Origin: a virus
Virus record (IMG/VR): IMGVR_UViG_3300025889_000089
Location: 26,575 to 90,574 of that record
Reading direction: 5' to 3' (one strand)
Length of the DNA stretch: 64,000 nt
Shown: piece by piece, positions 25,415-33,635 of the stretch
How the letters are laid out: the number at the start of each line of letters is the position of its first letter
How positions within the stretch are numbered: position 1 is the first letter of the stretch
Translations under genes and position numbers: made by a program
The notes under the pieces: generated by a model
Told to the model about the DNA's origin: nothing
Databases searched by the model: none
What the model saw: the letters and a program-made list of their open reading frames with translations, nothing else

Positions 25415-26200
25415 ATGACTGAATACACTTTTTGGAAAGACGATATTTTTGAGAATGAAGAAGACAAATGGCTTGAAGAGAGACAGTGGATTAGTATTCC
25501 TGTTTCTGAGAGTTCTGAGAAGTATTCCTTTCTAAAAGGCGAACTACAGGAAGCCCGTTATATTCGTATTCCACGCAACGCCGCTGGACATACGATGGCG
25601 GATATCGGTGAAACCTTTTTTGAGCATATGATTATGCTACAGCAACTACGCCACGAAAACCCAGAAGCCGCTGCAAAATACGCCAAAGACACACTAAAGT
25701 TCTATGACTTTAGTAATGTCCGTTCTGGTGCTACCGACCTACATAACCTTGCTTCTATCATTATGAATCCAAGCAAGTTTAAGGATGAGGTTGGCGCTGA
25801 TAGCGGTATTCGTATTCCAGAACTACAGTTTAAGCGTTGGTTACGAGATATCAAGGCGGGTAATATGAATACATCTGTTGATAGGCAGTTTCTATATAAG
25901 CTAGAGAAAGAACTTGGTATCAAAAACAGTATTCTTCGTAATATGAGAAGAATCGTTCAGGACTATTCTATGGCTTCCCCCAATGAACGCAAAATGATAT
26001 CAACAAGACTAATGCTACATTTCCGTCAGGATCGTCGTTTTATGAGTGATATCTTCAAGCCTTGGGCAAGTACCACAAAAGGTATGGTTCCTAATCCTGA
26101 AGATATGGAAAAAGCACAGGATAAGGGTTTCAAAGTACCATTATGGGCGAAGGCTGCTGGGGCATTTGCCGCTGGATATTGGTTAGGTACTAAAATATAG
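25415..26200 (+). CDS. Virion-associated hypothetical with C-terminal membrane-like helix
   Basis: 261 aa. The middle is helical and basic. The last 25 residues (PLWAKAAGAFAAGYWLGTKI) form one short hydrophobic helix. A TAAAATA box 4 nt before the ATG is a weaker version of the late leaderless pattern. By position it may be a virion or head-assembly protein. Confidence 0.55.
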   Translation: MTEYTFWKDDIFENEEDKWLEERQWISIPVSESSEKYSFLKGELQEARYIRIPRNAAGHTMADIGETFFEHMIMLQQLRHENPEAAAKYAKDTLKFYDFSNVRSGATDLHNLASIIMNPSKFKDEVGADSGIRIPELQFKRWLRDIKAGNMNTSVDRQFLYKLEKELGIKNSILRNMRRIVQDYSMASPNERKMISTRLMLHFRQDRRFMSDIFKPWASTTKGMVPNPEDMEKAQDKGFKVPLWAKAAGAFAAGYWLGTKI

Positions 26201-26231
26201 AGTTATTATAGGTATTTTTTCAACGAAAATG

Positions 26232-26238
26232 ATAAATA
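26232..26238 (+). promoter_or_regulatory. Late promoter with a long leader
   Basis: ATAAATA, then a leader of about 55 nt with AAAGGAATAG before ATG 26295. One of the few late genes with a standard ribosome-binding site, suggesting a need for high output. Confidence 0.5.
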
Positions 26239-26294
26239 AAAGTAAGGAAGTAGTTTATCTACGACCATTACATTTTAGATAAAGGAATAGTAAA

Positions 26295-26702
26295 ATGGCA
26301 ACAGTAACAAGAACAAATGGTAGTGCATTTGGTGTACCACACGTTGACCGTGCCACAGCAGGTAGCGGTGCAATCACAGCAGACGAAGCAGTAATCCTAG
26401 ACGGACCACAGCTTGACTTCTTCTCAATCGTCGTTCAGACACCATCTGACGACAACGTTGACCTACGCAACGAACTAGATGCTGGCGAAGCAGTTGAAGG
26501 AATTCTAACAGAAATCCAAACTCGCGGCACAATCGCTATGTATCAAGTTGAAGGTGATAACACAGGTCACATTTCCGTAGCTGTTTACCCAGCAGGCGTT
26601 TGGACAGCAGCAACACTACAAACTGCACTTCGTGCAATCTCACCAAACTCACTAGAAATTGGTGGCACAGACGTAACAGACTCAGGCTTCGAACTAGTCT
26701 AA
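26295..26702 (+). CDS. Probable abundant virion protein
   Basis: 135 aa, Ala-, Thr- and Val-rich beta protein without cysteine. It is a single-gene unit with its own late promoter, a long leader and an intrinsic terminator, which is typical of an abundant structural protein such as a head decoration or tail protein. Codons are strongly biased to A- or C-ending forms. No exact family recognised. Confidence 0.6.
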   Translation: MATVTRTNGSAFGVPHVDRATAGSGAITADEAVILDGPQLDFFSIVVQTPSDDNVDLRNELDAGEAVEGILTEIQTRGTIAMYQVEGDNTGHISVAVYPAGVWTAATLQTALRAISPNSLEIGGTDVTDSGFELV

Positions 26703-26725
26703 GGTTAGTTACTAACTGATTTGGG

Positions 26726-26755
26726 AAAGCCCGGCTTTTAGTCGGGCTTTTTCTT
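26726..26755 (+). terminator. Intrinsic terminator
   Basis: AAAGCCCG (26726-26733) pairs with CGGGCTTT (26743-26750), followed by TTCTTT. It closes the structural gene before it. Confidence 0.9.
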
Positions 26756-26759
26756 TGCC

Positions 26760-26767
26760 TATAAATA
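26760..26767 (+). promoter_or_regulatory. Late promoter, leaderless gene
   Basis: Exact TATAAATA, 5 nt, then ATG 26773. Confidence 0.65.
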
Positions 26768-26772
26768 TCCCT

Positions 26773-27180
26773 ATGAATAACCTTGAGTGTTTGTATAGGG
26801 AACATCCTAACATAAAACCTACCCCCTTACATAAACTATCTCCGACAACATATCATATGGATGGTCGATGGGAATGGCGGGACTTACCTAGTCTTCAAAA
26901 AGATGGATTGATATACCCAATACTTTACCGTAAAGTCACACCAGAATGGTGGAATAAAACATTTACAAACGCTTTTAAACACCTAGAATGCTGGGACAAA
27001 ATAAAAGACCCAAAGATAAACGAAGATGGTATGATATGGTCTATTTCTCTTGGGAACAATCGTATTATATGTGCGGAACATCTTGGGTATGACCATATTG
27101 ACGCTATATTCTTTGATAATCTACCAAAACTAGTCAAGTACACCCATTTCATAAAAGAACAGAATCCCTACAAGGCATAA
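26773..27180 (+). CDS. ParB-like nuclease-domain protein
   Basis: 135 aa from ATG 26773; an in-frame TTG upstream overlaps the promoter. LQKDGLIYPILYRK near residue 47 and ISLGNNRIICAEHLGYDHIDAIFFD near 95 match the ParB/Srx core, where G-x-x-x-P-I and G-x-x-R are followed by A..L-G-(Y/W)..(I/V)-x-A. Phage proteins of this fold can be nucleases or ATP-binding enzymes. The next gene's promoter overlaps its stop codon. Confidence 0.65.
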   Translation: MNNLECLYREHPNIKPTPLHKLSPTTYHMDGRWEWRDLPSLQKDGLIYPILYRKVTPEWWNKTFTNAFKHLECWDKIKDPKINEDGMIWSISLGNNRIICAEHLGYDHIDAIFFDNLPKLVKYTHFIKEQNPYKA

Positions 27181-27183
27181 ATA
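27177..27183 (+). promoter_or_regulatory. Late promoter overlapping a stop codon
   Basis: ATAAATA contains the TAA stop of the gene before it and lies 4 nt from ATG 27188. Confidence 0.55.
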
Positions 27184-27187
27184 CCAT

Positions 27188-27658
27188 ATGCGACTATTTG
27201 ATTTATTTGAGACACGCACCGACGAATCCCTAAAGGACTTCAGCTATGATATGGTAAAAACTGTCATGGATATGTTTGATATTGGGCAAGAGTTGGCTAT
27301 TGAGGTAGTTGATAGAGTTCAGGATTATGATGCCGCCGCATTGGCTCAAACATTAGAGCGTGGTGACCGTAGAGGTTTCGCACAACTGTATACCGATGCT
27401 AAAGCATCACTTGACGAAGGTATGGCGTGGGGAAGAAGCGGTAATAAGGTCGTAAAGAAGTTTCGTTGTACAGGTGGTCCAAGAAACGGTAGAGTAGTAT
27501 CCAAGCCAGCACAATGTTTTGCTCCACCCGACATCAAAAAGCGTATGACTCTAAAGCGCACAAAAGCGAAAATGGGCAAGAAAATGGCTCGTAAGCGTAA
27601 AAAGACAATGCGTACAAATGCGGCATCAAAGCGTGTCCAAGCAATGAATAAAAGGTAA
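27188..27658 (+). CDS. Basic head-associated protein with capsid-targeting-like start
   Basis: 156 aa. It starts MRLFDLFETRTDE, a form shared with other proteins in this window and with T4 prohead-targeted proteins. The C-terminal half is very basic: FRCTGGPRNGRVVSKPAQC followed by many Arg-Lys pairs up to the end, good for binding DNA. Related basic proteins sit beside head genes in marine T4-like phages. Likely an internal head protein. Confidence 0.6.
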   Translation: MRLFDLFETRTDESLKDFSYDMVKTVMDMFDIGQELAIEVVDRVQDYDAAALAQTLERGDRRGFAQLYTDAKASLDEGMAWGRSGNKVVKKFRCTGGPRNGRVVSKPAQCFAPPDIKKRMTLKRTKAKMGKKMARKRKKTMRTNAASKRVQAMNKR

Positions 27659-27662
27659 AAAA

Positions 27663-28559
27663 ATGAAAATCAACCAGATTATCACCGAAAAATCAAGTAG
27701 TAAGAAACAGGCTAAGACAATGACAGCAGCTTGTAAATCTGCAAAGTTCCGCAAGAAGGTAGATATTCCTAAGAAAGTTGCTTGTGATTATCACGAGAAA
27801 GATAAAGGAACGTTTCATGAATCAATGGGACCAGACAGAAGCCAAACATCAAAGTTATTTTATAGTCGTGTCATAAACCATTTGAAATATTGGATTGATG
27901 CTGTTCGCCACGAATATATTCTTCATTGGCCTAAACTAGAAAGTTATATGCATGATTTGCTTACCGATAACGAATATTGGACTTGGAAAAACAACTTCAA
28001 TGGGCGATTCCCGACAAGACTAAAAGTTCAACTTGACCTGTTGGGAAATATTACGAAGAATTATTATGATAGTATTAGAAATATCCCCGGTAAGGTTCCA
28101 AGTAGAGAACAAAAAAATGCCGCATATCAGCAATTCAAAGAAGATTATACTGAAGCTATGATCAAATTTGCCGAACATATGCAAAAGTATTATAACGCTG
28201 AAATCAAGCCGTATATTGGCGGTGTGACTGAAGACATCAATGATATAGAATTCCAACAACAGAATAACATTGTTATGAAAACAAAAGACGGCCAGGATGT
28301 GAATACCAATATGGATGATCCAGCAACACCAACTCTTGTTCGTAACAAACAAACCAAGAAGCTTGAAGTAAAACCGGCTGGCGAAAATCTAAACAAAGCT
28401 GAATACGATGCCGTTGATGATACTGACCCAAATAAAGCTAAGAAAGTTCAGCAAGAACTAGAAAAACAGAAAAAAGAACAGGAGCGTGAAGCCCGTAAAG
28501 CACAACTACAGGCACAACGTCAGCAAACAACCACAGGCACAGGAGCAACCGGAGCCTAA
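27663..28559 (+). CDS. Virion-associated protein, charged
   Basis: 298 aa. The start MKINQIITEKSS again resembles a capsid-targeting peptide. TAACKSAKFRKKVDIPKKVACDYHEKDKG near residues 21-50 is a Cys- and Lys-rich block. The C-terminal 60 residues are a Lys/Glu/Gln-rich coiled coil. It lies in the head-protein run with short spacing on both sides. Confidence 0.55.
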   Translation: MKINQIITEKSSSKKQAKTMTAACKSAKFRKKVDIPKKVACDYHEKDKGTFHESMGPDRSQTSKLFYSRVINHLKYWIDAVRHEYILHWPKLESYMHDLLTDNEYWTWKNNFNGRFPTRLKVQLDLLGNITKNYYDSIRNIPGKVPSREQKNAAYQQFKEDYTEAMIKFAEHMQKYYNAEIKPYIGGVTEDINDIEFQQQNNIVMKTKDGQDVNTNMDDPATPTLVRNKQTKKLEVKPAGENLNKAEYDAVDDTDPNKAKKVQQELEKQKKEQEREARKAQLQAQRQQTTTGTGATGA

Positions 28560-28560
28560 A

Positions 28561-28797
28561 ATGAAACTGGCAGAAATTTTAAACAGCGTCCCAACTTTCA
28601 TAACTAATGATGAGGCATCTCTTGCTAACCGTATCAAACACGAGGGGAAAGTCAACAAGAAAGACTTGACCGAGCAAGATTTGGTTATTGCTGATACGTT
28701 AGTTAATAAGAATGTGTTGAAGAGACGGAGAAATGGAAAGGAAGTCTATTTTGTCAGAAACGATGATAAACAAGATAATCAACCGATTACTGATTGA
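28561..28797 (+). CDS. Small winged-helix-like protein
   Basis: 78 aa from ATG 28561; longer in-frame starts lie inside the previous gene. The end NVLKRRRNGKEVYFVRND resembles the wing of a winged-helix domain, after several helices. It may bind DNA. It also begins with a leader-like MKLAEILNSVP. Confidence 0.5.
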   Translation: MKLAEILNSVPTFITNDEASLANRIKHEGKVNKKDLTEQDLVIADTLVNKNVLKRRRNGKEVYFVRNDDKQDNQPITD

Positions 28798-29179
28798 AGC
28801 CAAGGATAAACTTCTTATTGCTGATTTGGGCAACAAAATCAAAGTTGGTCCATATGATATCATTCAACACGGTAATGTGTTTAGAATAATGCGTGAAGAT
28901 GTTGATATTGATGAGTTCAACAGTAAGAAAGCAGTAATAGCATATGCTATATCACTATTCAACCGATTACCAACTAAAACAATCAAAGACCAAGATATGA
29001 AGATTGGTAAGTATCGTGACGATATCCGTTTCTATCGTCGTTCTTTGCTTATCGCACAGAAGAAACATGATTATACCAGAGAAGAAGTTATGATGTGTCG
29101 TATTGATGCTGCTTTCCGTGACCTAAATATTACTAAACATAGACTTTTAGAAGAAATAAAAAATATCAAAATAGCATAA
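28763..29179 (+). CDS. Hypothetical protein
   Basis: 138 aa from ATG 28763. A short N-terminal IINRLLIEAK helix resembles the leader peptides of its neighbours, with the E-A motif at a possible head-protease site. The rest is basic and helical. In the head-core gene run. Confidence 0.55.
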   Translation: MINKIINRLLIEAKDKLLIADLGNKIKVGPYDIIQHGNVFRIMREDVDIDEFNSKKAVIAYAISLFNRLPTKTIKDQDMKIGKYRDDIRFYRRSLLIAQKKHDYTREEVMMCRIDAAFRDLNITKHRLLEEIKNIKIA

Positions 29180-29182
29180 ATA
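29176..29182 (+). promoter_or_regulatory. Late promoter with leader
   Basis: ATAAATA overlapping the stop of the gene before it, then a short leader with ACGAGGACT before ATG 29203. Confidence 0.5.
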
Positions 29183-29202
29183 GTATAAACGAGGACTCTT
29201 AA

Positions 29203-29958
29203 ATGAAACTTACAAACTTTAACGAAACGCTATCAAGCAGCAAACTAAACAACGCCCTAAAGGATAAGTTTGGTTACCGTCTAAACCTTGACGAACTACC
29301 ACTTGACCGTGCCCAGAAAATGCTTATTTCTGTAAATCACACATTGAAAGAAGCAGTATCCAAGGCTGGTGAAAAGGCTCGTTCTTCCAAGGTATATGCT
29401 GAAAAGAAACTTATCGCTGAAACATTAGAAAAGTTCGTAGCAGAGAAAACTAAAATCATTGCTATGGAAAAACGCCGTGCAATCCTGAAGCGTAAGCTAA
29501 ACGAAGCAGAGCAACAGGAAGCAGAAGTTGTTCTAGCAGCAAAAGATATGGTTGACCGTATGCAGAAAATGGTTGAAGACCTTGGCGAAATGCAGAACGA
29601 ACAGATTCTACCATTGGTTGATCAAATCCGTCAAACACTCGGCGACGAAACAGCAACATCATTTGAAAGTGCAATGACCGCAGCAGTTACATCTGCTATG
29701 GACGCAGTTCGCCAAGCTCGCACAGATGCAGACGGCGCAGCACGTATCCTATCTGGCGGTGAAGCACCAGACAATATGATGGGTGGTGAAACTGATGAAC
29801 TAGATGCTGGCGGTGAAGAACCGATGGCTGATATTCCAGCAGATGCCGAAGAACCAGCAGCAGAGCCAGAAACGGATGCCGCACCAGAAGATGATGGTGA
29901 GGTTGACATGGGGCGTGAAAAGCGTGATGAAGTTGAACTAGACCTATCTGGTCTATAA
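29203..29958 (+). CDS. Prohead core or scaffold-like protein
   Basis: 251 aa. Residues 1-120 form charged helices (coiled coil), then a second helical part. The last 60 residues are very acidic (Glu, Asp, Ala, Pro) and end in ELDLSGL. High helix and charge content with an acidic tail is typical of T4-like scaffold and core proteins that are cleaved inside the prohead. Its start MKLTNFNETL fits the shared leader form. No direct proof of core role. Confidence 0.55.
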   Translation: MKLTNFNETLSSSKLNNALKDKFGYRLNLDELPLDRAQKMLISVNHTLKEAVSKAGEKARSSKVYAEKKLIAETLEKFVAEKTKIIAMEKRRAILKRKLNEAEQQEAEVVLAAKDMVDRMQKMVEDLGEMQNEQILPLVDQIRQTLGDETATSFESAMTAAVTSAMDAVRQARTDADGAARILSGGEAPDNMMGGETDELDAGGEEPMADIPADAEEPAAEPETDAAPEDDGEVDMGREKRDEVELDLSGL

Positions 29959-29970
29959 GAGGCGTCTTCT

Positions 29971-30444
29971 ATGAGATTAGTTGAGTTCAATAATTCTATC
30001 CCAACTCTAGTCGGGTTAGTATCACATCTGAAAAGAAAGGCTGAAGGCAAAGAGTCCGCTAGAGTCCGTACAAAATCTTTTCTGAAGATGCTACATAACC
30101 TTGGCGTGAGCATGGATGTGAATGCTCTCAACAATCTTTTAGGTGGTGGCGCTGTATCTAATCTAATATCAAGCGCAGATGATGAGTGGGTAGAACTCAA
30201 CATGACAGGTGATGCACCTTTAGATGATGAACCTTTGGACCTTGGTATGGATGATACGGGAGGTGAAGAAGACATGGACCTTGACCTCGGTGGTGACGAA
30301 GATATGGGAATGGGTGCCGAAGAACCCGCTGGTGCTACAACCGATGAGTTTGAGCAACCAGAAATGGGTGGTGCCCCAGCCGCACAATCACCACAACAAA
30401 AAGTACAGAATATGGCGAAGTCAGCTTTGTCTAGGAGACAATAA
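29971..30444 (+). CDS. Acidic virion or head-core protein
   Basis: 157 aa. MRLVEFNNSIPTLVG at the start follows the leader form. Residues 80-140 are extremely acidic with Gly-Met-Asp repeats. The C-terminal codons and the intergenic bases are copied downstream at 30772-30840. Probably paired with the gene at 29203. Confidence 0.55.
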   Translation: MRLVEFNNSIPTLVGLVSHLKRKAEGKESARVRTKSFLKMLHNLGVSMDVNALNNLLGGGAVSNLISSADDEWVELNMTGDAPLDDEPLDLGMDDTGGEEDMDLDLGGDEDMGMGAEEPAGATTDEFEQPEMGGAPAAQSPQQKVQNMAKSALSRRQ

Positions 30445-30457
30445 TGAGTGATTTAGA
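30389..30457 (+). repeat. Direct repeat, first copy
   Basis: 69 nt covering the last codons of the 29971 gene and the first codons of the 30444 gene. An identical copy lies at 30772-30840, 383 nt downstream. Confidence 0.9.
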
Positions 30458-30758
30458 ACGTATACTAAAACTAGCAGGAATGAACGGTCTATACGAAACC
30501 GATGTGGAACAAGCACAAGTCCGTGAAATTGATAGTATTCAAGAATCAAAAGGTAAATCCTATACTCCTGTTATGATAGCAGACAATGTTCGTGCGAGAG
30601 CAGATCATTGGAGTGAATCCTTTGGTGAGAAAGAACTATGGTGGGAGCTAGAAATTAATATTGATGGACAATGGCAAAGTGTTCAGGGTGGTCCTTCTGA
30701 TTCTGACCTTTGGCGCAAAATGGGCGTTGCCAAGGAAATCAAGGCACAGGAGCGGTAA
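30444..30758 (+). CDS. Small virion-associated protein
   Basis: 104 aa. Begins MSDLERILKLAGMNGLYE, a form seen at the start of many marine T4-like phage proteins near head genes. The C-terminal domain has a WWELEINIDGQWQSV strand pair. A truncated copy of its start follows at 30827. Confidence 0.55.
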   Translation: MSDLERILKLAGMNGLYETDVEQAQVREIDSIQESKGKSYTPVMIADNVRARADHWSESFGEKELWWELEINIDGQWQSVQGGPSDSDLWRKMGVAKEIKAQER

Positions 30759-30771
30759 TGAGCAAATCAAG

Positions 30772-30840
30772 CACCACAACAAAAAGTACAGAATATGGCG
30801 AAGTCAGCTTTGTCTAGGAGACAATAATGAGTGATTTAGA
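30772..30840 (+). repeat. Direct repeat, second copy
   Basis: Identical to 30389-30457. Beyond it the two copies go on matching at protein level with silent base changes, and another identical run occurs at 30861-30881. Confidence 0.9.
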
Positions 30841-30928
30841 TAGAATACTGAAACTGGCTGGAATGAACGGTCTATACGAATCAGCACTAAACAGCTTCCT
30901 AGAAGTATCTATGGGGGATGACGAATAA
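30827..30928 (+). CDS. Short copy of the 30444 protein start
   Basis: 33 aa (MSDLDRILKLAGMNGLYE then SALNSFLEVSMGDDE). The first 18 residues match the protein at 30444 except one, but the codons differ at several silent places while the upstream bases are identical. It is coupled to the next gene by TAATG. It could be a functional peptide or a leftover of duplication. Confidence 0.5.
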   Translation: MSDLDRILKLAGMNGLYESALNSFLEVSMGDDE

Positions 30929-31293
30929 TGGCTAACTTTCCAACAGCAGCACAGGCAAGAGAACGAGGACAAGGCAACCGTATCATTACGGAAGAGATTA
31001 TGCTATTGGAACTTGCTATCCTTGACGCAGTTTCTAGTGGTGCTTTGGAAGTTGAGTTTGGTGATTCACTTAGTGACTCCACACAATCCACAATATTGGT
31101 AAATGGAACAACAGTCACGGCATCCCCAATGACCGACGATGCTACATATTACAATGTATGGAAAGAAACTTCTACAGACGCCGCAAAGACCGAACAGATG
31201 AAAGAAGTTATTGACCATTTCCAAGCAAAGGGATATACAATCTCCCGTAGGTCTTCTAATAACACCACACTTTATTGGTTAATCTCTTGGTGA
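30928..31293 (+). CDS. Hypothetical virion protein
   Basis: 121 aa. Helical start with ARERGQGNRIITEEI, a beta middle, and a C-terminal YTISRRSSNNTTLYWLISW that resembles the closing strand of small phage structural proteins. The 3' end overlaps the convergent glycosyltransferase-like gene by 38 nt. Confidence 0.55.
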   Translation: MANFPTAAQARERGQGNRIITEEIMLLELAILDAVSSGALEVEFGDSLSDSTQSTILVNGTTVTASPMTDDATYYNVWKETSTDAAKTEQMKEVIDHFQAKGYTISRRSSNNTTLYWLISW

Positions 31294-32227
31294 TTCTTTC
31301 ATCAATATCAATACTATAAAGTAACTCTCTATTGTGACGAAGGACATCTTTCATTTCGTCTAGTATTATTTTCCAATCATCAAGTGAATAACCTTGTAGT
31401 TTTGATATGACATCACCAATCATCGTCAAACGTTTGCCATCACTAGCAACATCATCGTAACTTTCATCCCACCATTCACTAAATGTGATATAACCTTCAT
31501 CATGCAACTGACGCAATCTTCCAACAGGCGCTGCTAATACAAATGGATGATTATTCGCTAATGCTGAATATGTTTTTTCGGTAAGAAACCCTTTTACGGC
31601 GGTTTTGTATTCTGTTTGATACGCTGTTTCTCCAATCACACTATAACAAGTTTTATGGAATATGTCATCTGGTAAGTTTCGAATAAGATTTGTACTGTCA
31701 AATGGCCTAACTGGATTGCATAGAGTATTTGCTTGTTTTAGCTGTTCTTTTGTGAAACCCAACTCGCCTTTGAAAAAATAATCCATGTCCTTGATTTCCA
31801 AGTATGTAAGTATTCCCGTATCATTTAGCAGAGAAGCAATATACCGTCTATGTCCTATATCCTTGCCATTTAGACAAAGATGCGTGTGCGTTTTCTTGTC
31901 AATGTTTAGCGGAATGTTATCCCATATGCGAGTAGCGGCATAGTCGTGTATCGGAAAGTAAATCAACTCCAAGTTGTTTGTGCGATGTAAGTGATAGTTG
32001 CTGTCGCCAGTTATATAATACCCGTTATATCTCCTATCAAAAAACTCTAGTTCTTCCCTGATAAGAAACTCGGCAGCATGCCAAAAAACAACTGGTAAGG
32101 TATCATCTACTGTATATTCTTTCGGGTCAAACACTTGAATGTAAGTGAAATCTAAATCGATATGATTGTCTGTCATGTGAAACCAGCATTTTTCACGACT
32201 AAAACTATCAACAAAAAATATTGACAT
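31256..32227 (-). CDS. Glycosyltransferase-like protein (GT10-like C-terminus), second copy
   Basis: 323 aa. The block FLTEKTYSALANNHPFVLAAPVGRLRQLHDEGYITFSEWWDESYD matches the 9686-10675 protein in order and spacing. Both are single minus-strand genes with late promoters 4 nt from their ATG, so they look like the same kind of cassette placed twice. Acceptor and donor unknown. A non-enzymatic surface protein is less likely given the conserved block. Confidence 0.5.
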   Translation of the reverse strand: MSIFFVDSFSREKCWFHMTDNHIDLDFTYIQVFDPKEYTVDDTLPVVFWHAAEFLIREELEFFDRRYNGYYITGDSNYHLHRTNNLELIYFPIHDYAATRIWDNIPLNIDKKTHTHLCLNGKDIGHRRYIASLLNDTGILTYLEIKDMDYFFKGELGFTKEQLKQANTLCNPVRPFDSTNLIRNLPDDIFHKTCYSVIGETAYQTEYKTAVKGFLTEKTYSALANNHPFVLAAPVGRLRQLHDEGYITFSEWWDESYDDVASDGKRLTMIGDVISKLQGYSLDDWKIILDEMKDVLRHNRELLYSIDIDERITKRLTNKVWCY

Positions 32228-32249
32228 ATCGTATTTATTGATATATAAT
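32221..32249 (+). promoter_or_regulatory. Early promoter overlapping a divergent late promoter
   Basis: Forward: TTGACA (32221-32226), 17 nt, TATAAT (32244-32249), 6 nt, ATG 32256. Inside its spacer lies the minus-strand late box (32232-32238) that serves the gene starting at 32227. The -35 box overlaps the start codon of that minus gene. Confidence 0.75.
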
Positions 32250-32255
32250 AGTGAT

Positions 32256-32975
32256 ATGCTAATCTCAAAATATAACTACAAACCTATTAGTAGGAAAAAC
32301 ATAAACCATAAGCGTCATTACGTTACACCAGATGGCTCACCCGTAGCCTCTGTTACTACCATTCTATCCGCTACAAAGCCGCAGAAAGATATTGATAGTC
32401 TAAATCGTTGGAAGCGAAACTTTGATAGACAGCACGGTAAAGGTGCGGCACAGAAACACACACAGGAAGCCGCAGACCGTGGAACCAAGATGCATGCGTA
32501 TCTTGAGGAATACTGTAAGTCAGATACGATTGAACCTATTATGGAACGCCAAAAGATTCCTCGTGAGAGCATTCTTGAGTCACAGGGATATAAGATGGCG
32601 AATATCGTTATTGATGAAGGTCTAAAGCACCTTGACGAATGTTGGGCAGTAGAAGCACCATTGTATTACACTGGATTGTATGCGGGAACAACAGATTGCG
32701 TTGGTGTATTTGAGGGTCAAGAATCCATCGTTGATTTCAAGCAGACCAATAAGCCAAAGAAGCGTGAGTGGATTGATGAATATTTCATGCAACTATGCGC
32801 CTATGCCGAAGCCCATAATAATATGTTTGGAACGAACATCAAGAATGGCGTAATCCTAATGTGTTCTAAAGATTTACAGTTCCAACGTTTTGACCTATTC
32901 GGTCCCGATTATGATAAGTATATGCATATGTGGTGGGACAGGGTAGATGAATATTTCACAAAGATTGCTGCTTGA
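32256..32975 (+). CDS. PD-(D/E)XK exonuclease (RecB/MGME1-like)
   Basis: 239 aa from ATG 32256, chosen by its position 6 nt after TATAAT. YAGTTDCVGVFEGQESIVDFKQTNK near residue 145 holds the D...D-x-K catalytic residues, and YFMQLCAYAEAHN supplies the following Q-x-x-x-Y motif of RecB-type nucleases. SVTTILSATKP at the start and H-A-Y-L-E-E in the middle fit MGME1-type single-strand exonucleases. Expected to process phage DNA ends or recombination intermediates. Leaderless early gene. Confidence 0.8.
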   Translation: MLISKYNYKPISRKNINHKRHYVTPDGSPVASVTTILSATKPQKDIDSLNRWKRNFDRQHGKGAAQKHTQEAADRGTKMHAYLEEYCKSDTIEPIMERQKIPRESILESQGYKMANIVIDEGLKHLDECWAVEAPLYYTGLYAGTTDCVGVFEGQESIVDFKQTNKPKKREWIDEYFMQLCAYAEAHNNMFGTNIKNGVILMCSKDLQFQRFDLFGPDYDKYMHMWWDRVDEYFTKIAA

Positions 32976-33603
32976 TTGGCGTGAGAAATGGCTGCATAAC
33001 GGTCATTTGATTGGTCGTGATTTTATGTACAGCCCTGATGGTAAGTTTGTACACGTACTCATCCCCAAAAATGCATCAGGTTTCGTGCGCGGCTGTTTTA
33101 TAAACGCTGGATGGAATGAATCGATGGCAAATAATAAGCACATATACAAAGAACACGCTATTATTGTATATCGTGATCCATTTGATAGATGGTTTAGCGG
33201 TATGGCACAATATTTGTACAATCTATATGGAAAACAGCCAAAGTTATTAGATGATGAAAATTTAGTGAAACATCTGTTTGCTGTGCCCGTGGTAGATGAT
33301 CACACTGAAAAACAGATATATTATATCCAAAACATTGATTTGAATAACGCAACTTTTATATTACTAGGTAAAAATATCAACAGTACTCTGGCGAACTGGT
33401 TCTCTAGTAATGGGTACAATGGTAAGATAGGCGAAAACGATAGAGGGCACGACAGTGCCGAAATACCTGTGAAACTTTCGTATAAACAAAGGTTGCACAA
33501 TCTGATGAAAGATGATATGCTGCAAACTCTATTTTATAAAGCATATGAAGACGAACTAAACTTTTACAAGTATTTACAAGGTAATAATCTTTTCTACAAA
33601 TGA
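32947..33603 (+). CDS. Sulfotransferase-like protein
   Basis: 218 aa. VHVLIPKNASGFVRGCF near residue 36 resembles the PAPS 5'-phosphosulfate loop (P-K-x-x-(S/T)), and HAIIVYRDPFDRWFSGMAQYL near 70 resembles the 3'-phosphate block (R-x-P-x-x-R-x-x-S). It would put sulfate on a glycan or lipid. ATG 32947 overlaps the nuclease gene by 29 nt; a later start is possible. Followed by the tail spike gene. Confidence 0.6.
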   Translation: MNISQRLLLDWREKWLHNGHLIGRDFMYSPDGKFVHVLIPKNASGFVRGCFINAGWNESMANNKHIYKEHAIIVYRDPFDRWFSGMAQYLYNLYGKQPKLLDDENLVKHLFAVPVVDDHTEKQIYYIQNIDLNNATFILLGKNINSTLANWFSSNGYNGKIGENDRGHDSAEIPVKLSYKQRLHNLMKDDMLQTLFYKAYEDELNFYKYLQGNNLFYK

Positions 33604-33609
33604 TAAATA
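33603..33609 (+). promoter_or_regulatory. Late promoter of the tail spike gene
   Basis: ATAAATA, then a leader with TGAGGGAGAA before the ATC start at 33636. Confidence 0.5.
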
Positions 33610-33635
33610 CTAATAATACTTGAGGGAGAACTCCA

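Noticed and set aside
28020-28352. Minus-strand frame within the 27663 gene
   Set aside because: Complement shadow of an AT-rich gene with no start signals.
30758-30817. 19-codon frame beginning MSKSSTTTK
   Set aside because: It is a frame-shifted reading of the copied end of the 29971 gene with no ribosome-binding site.
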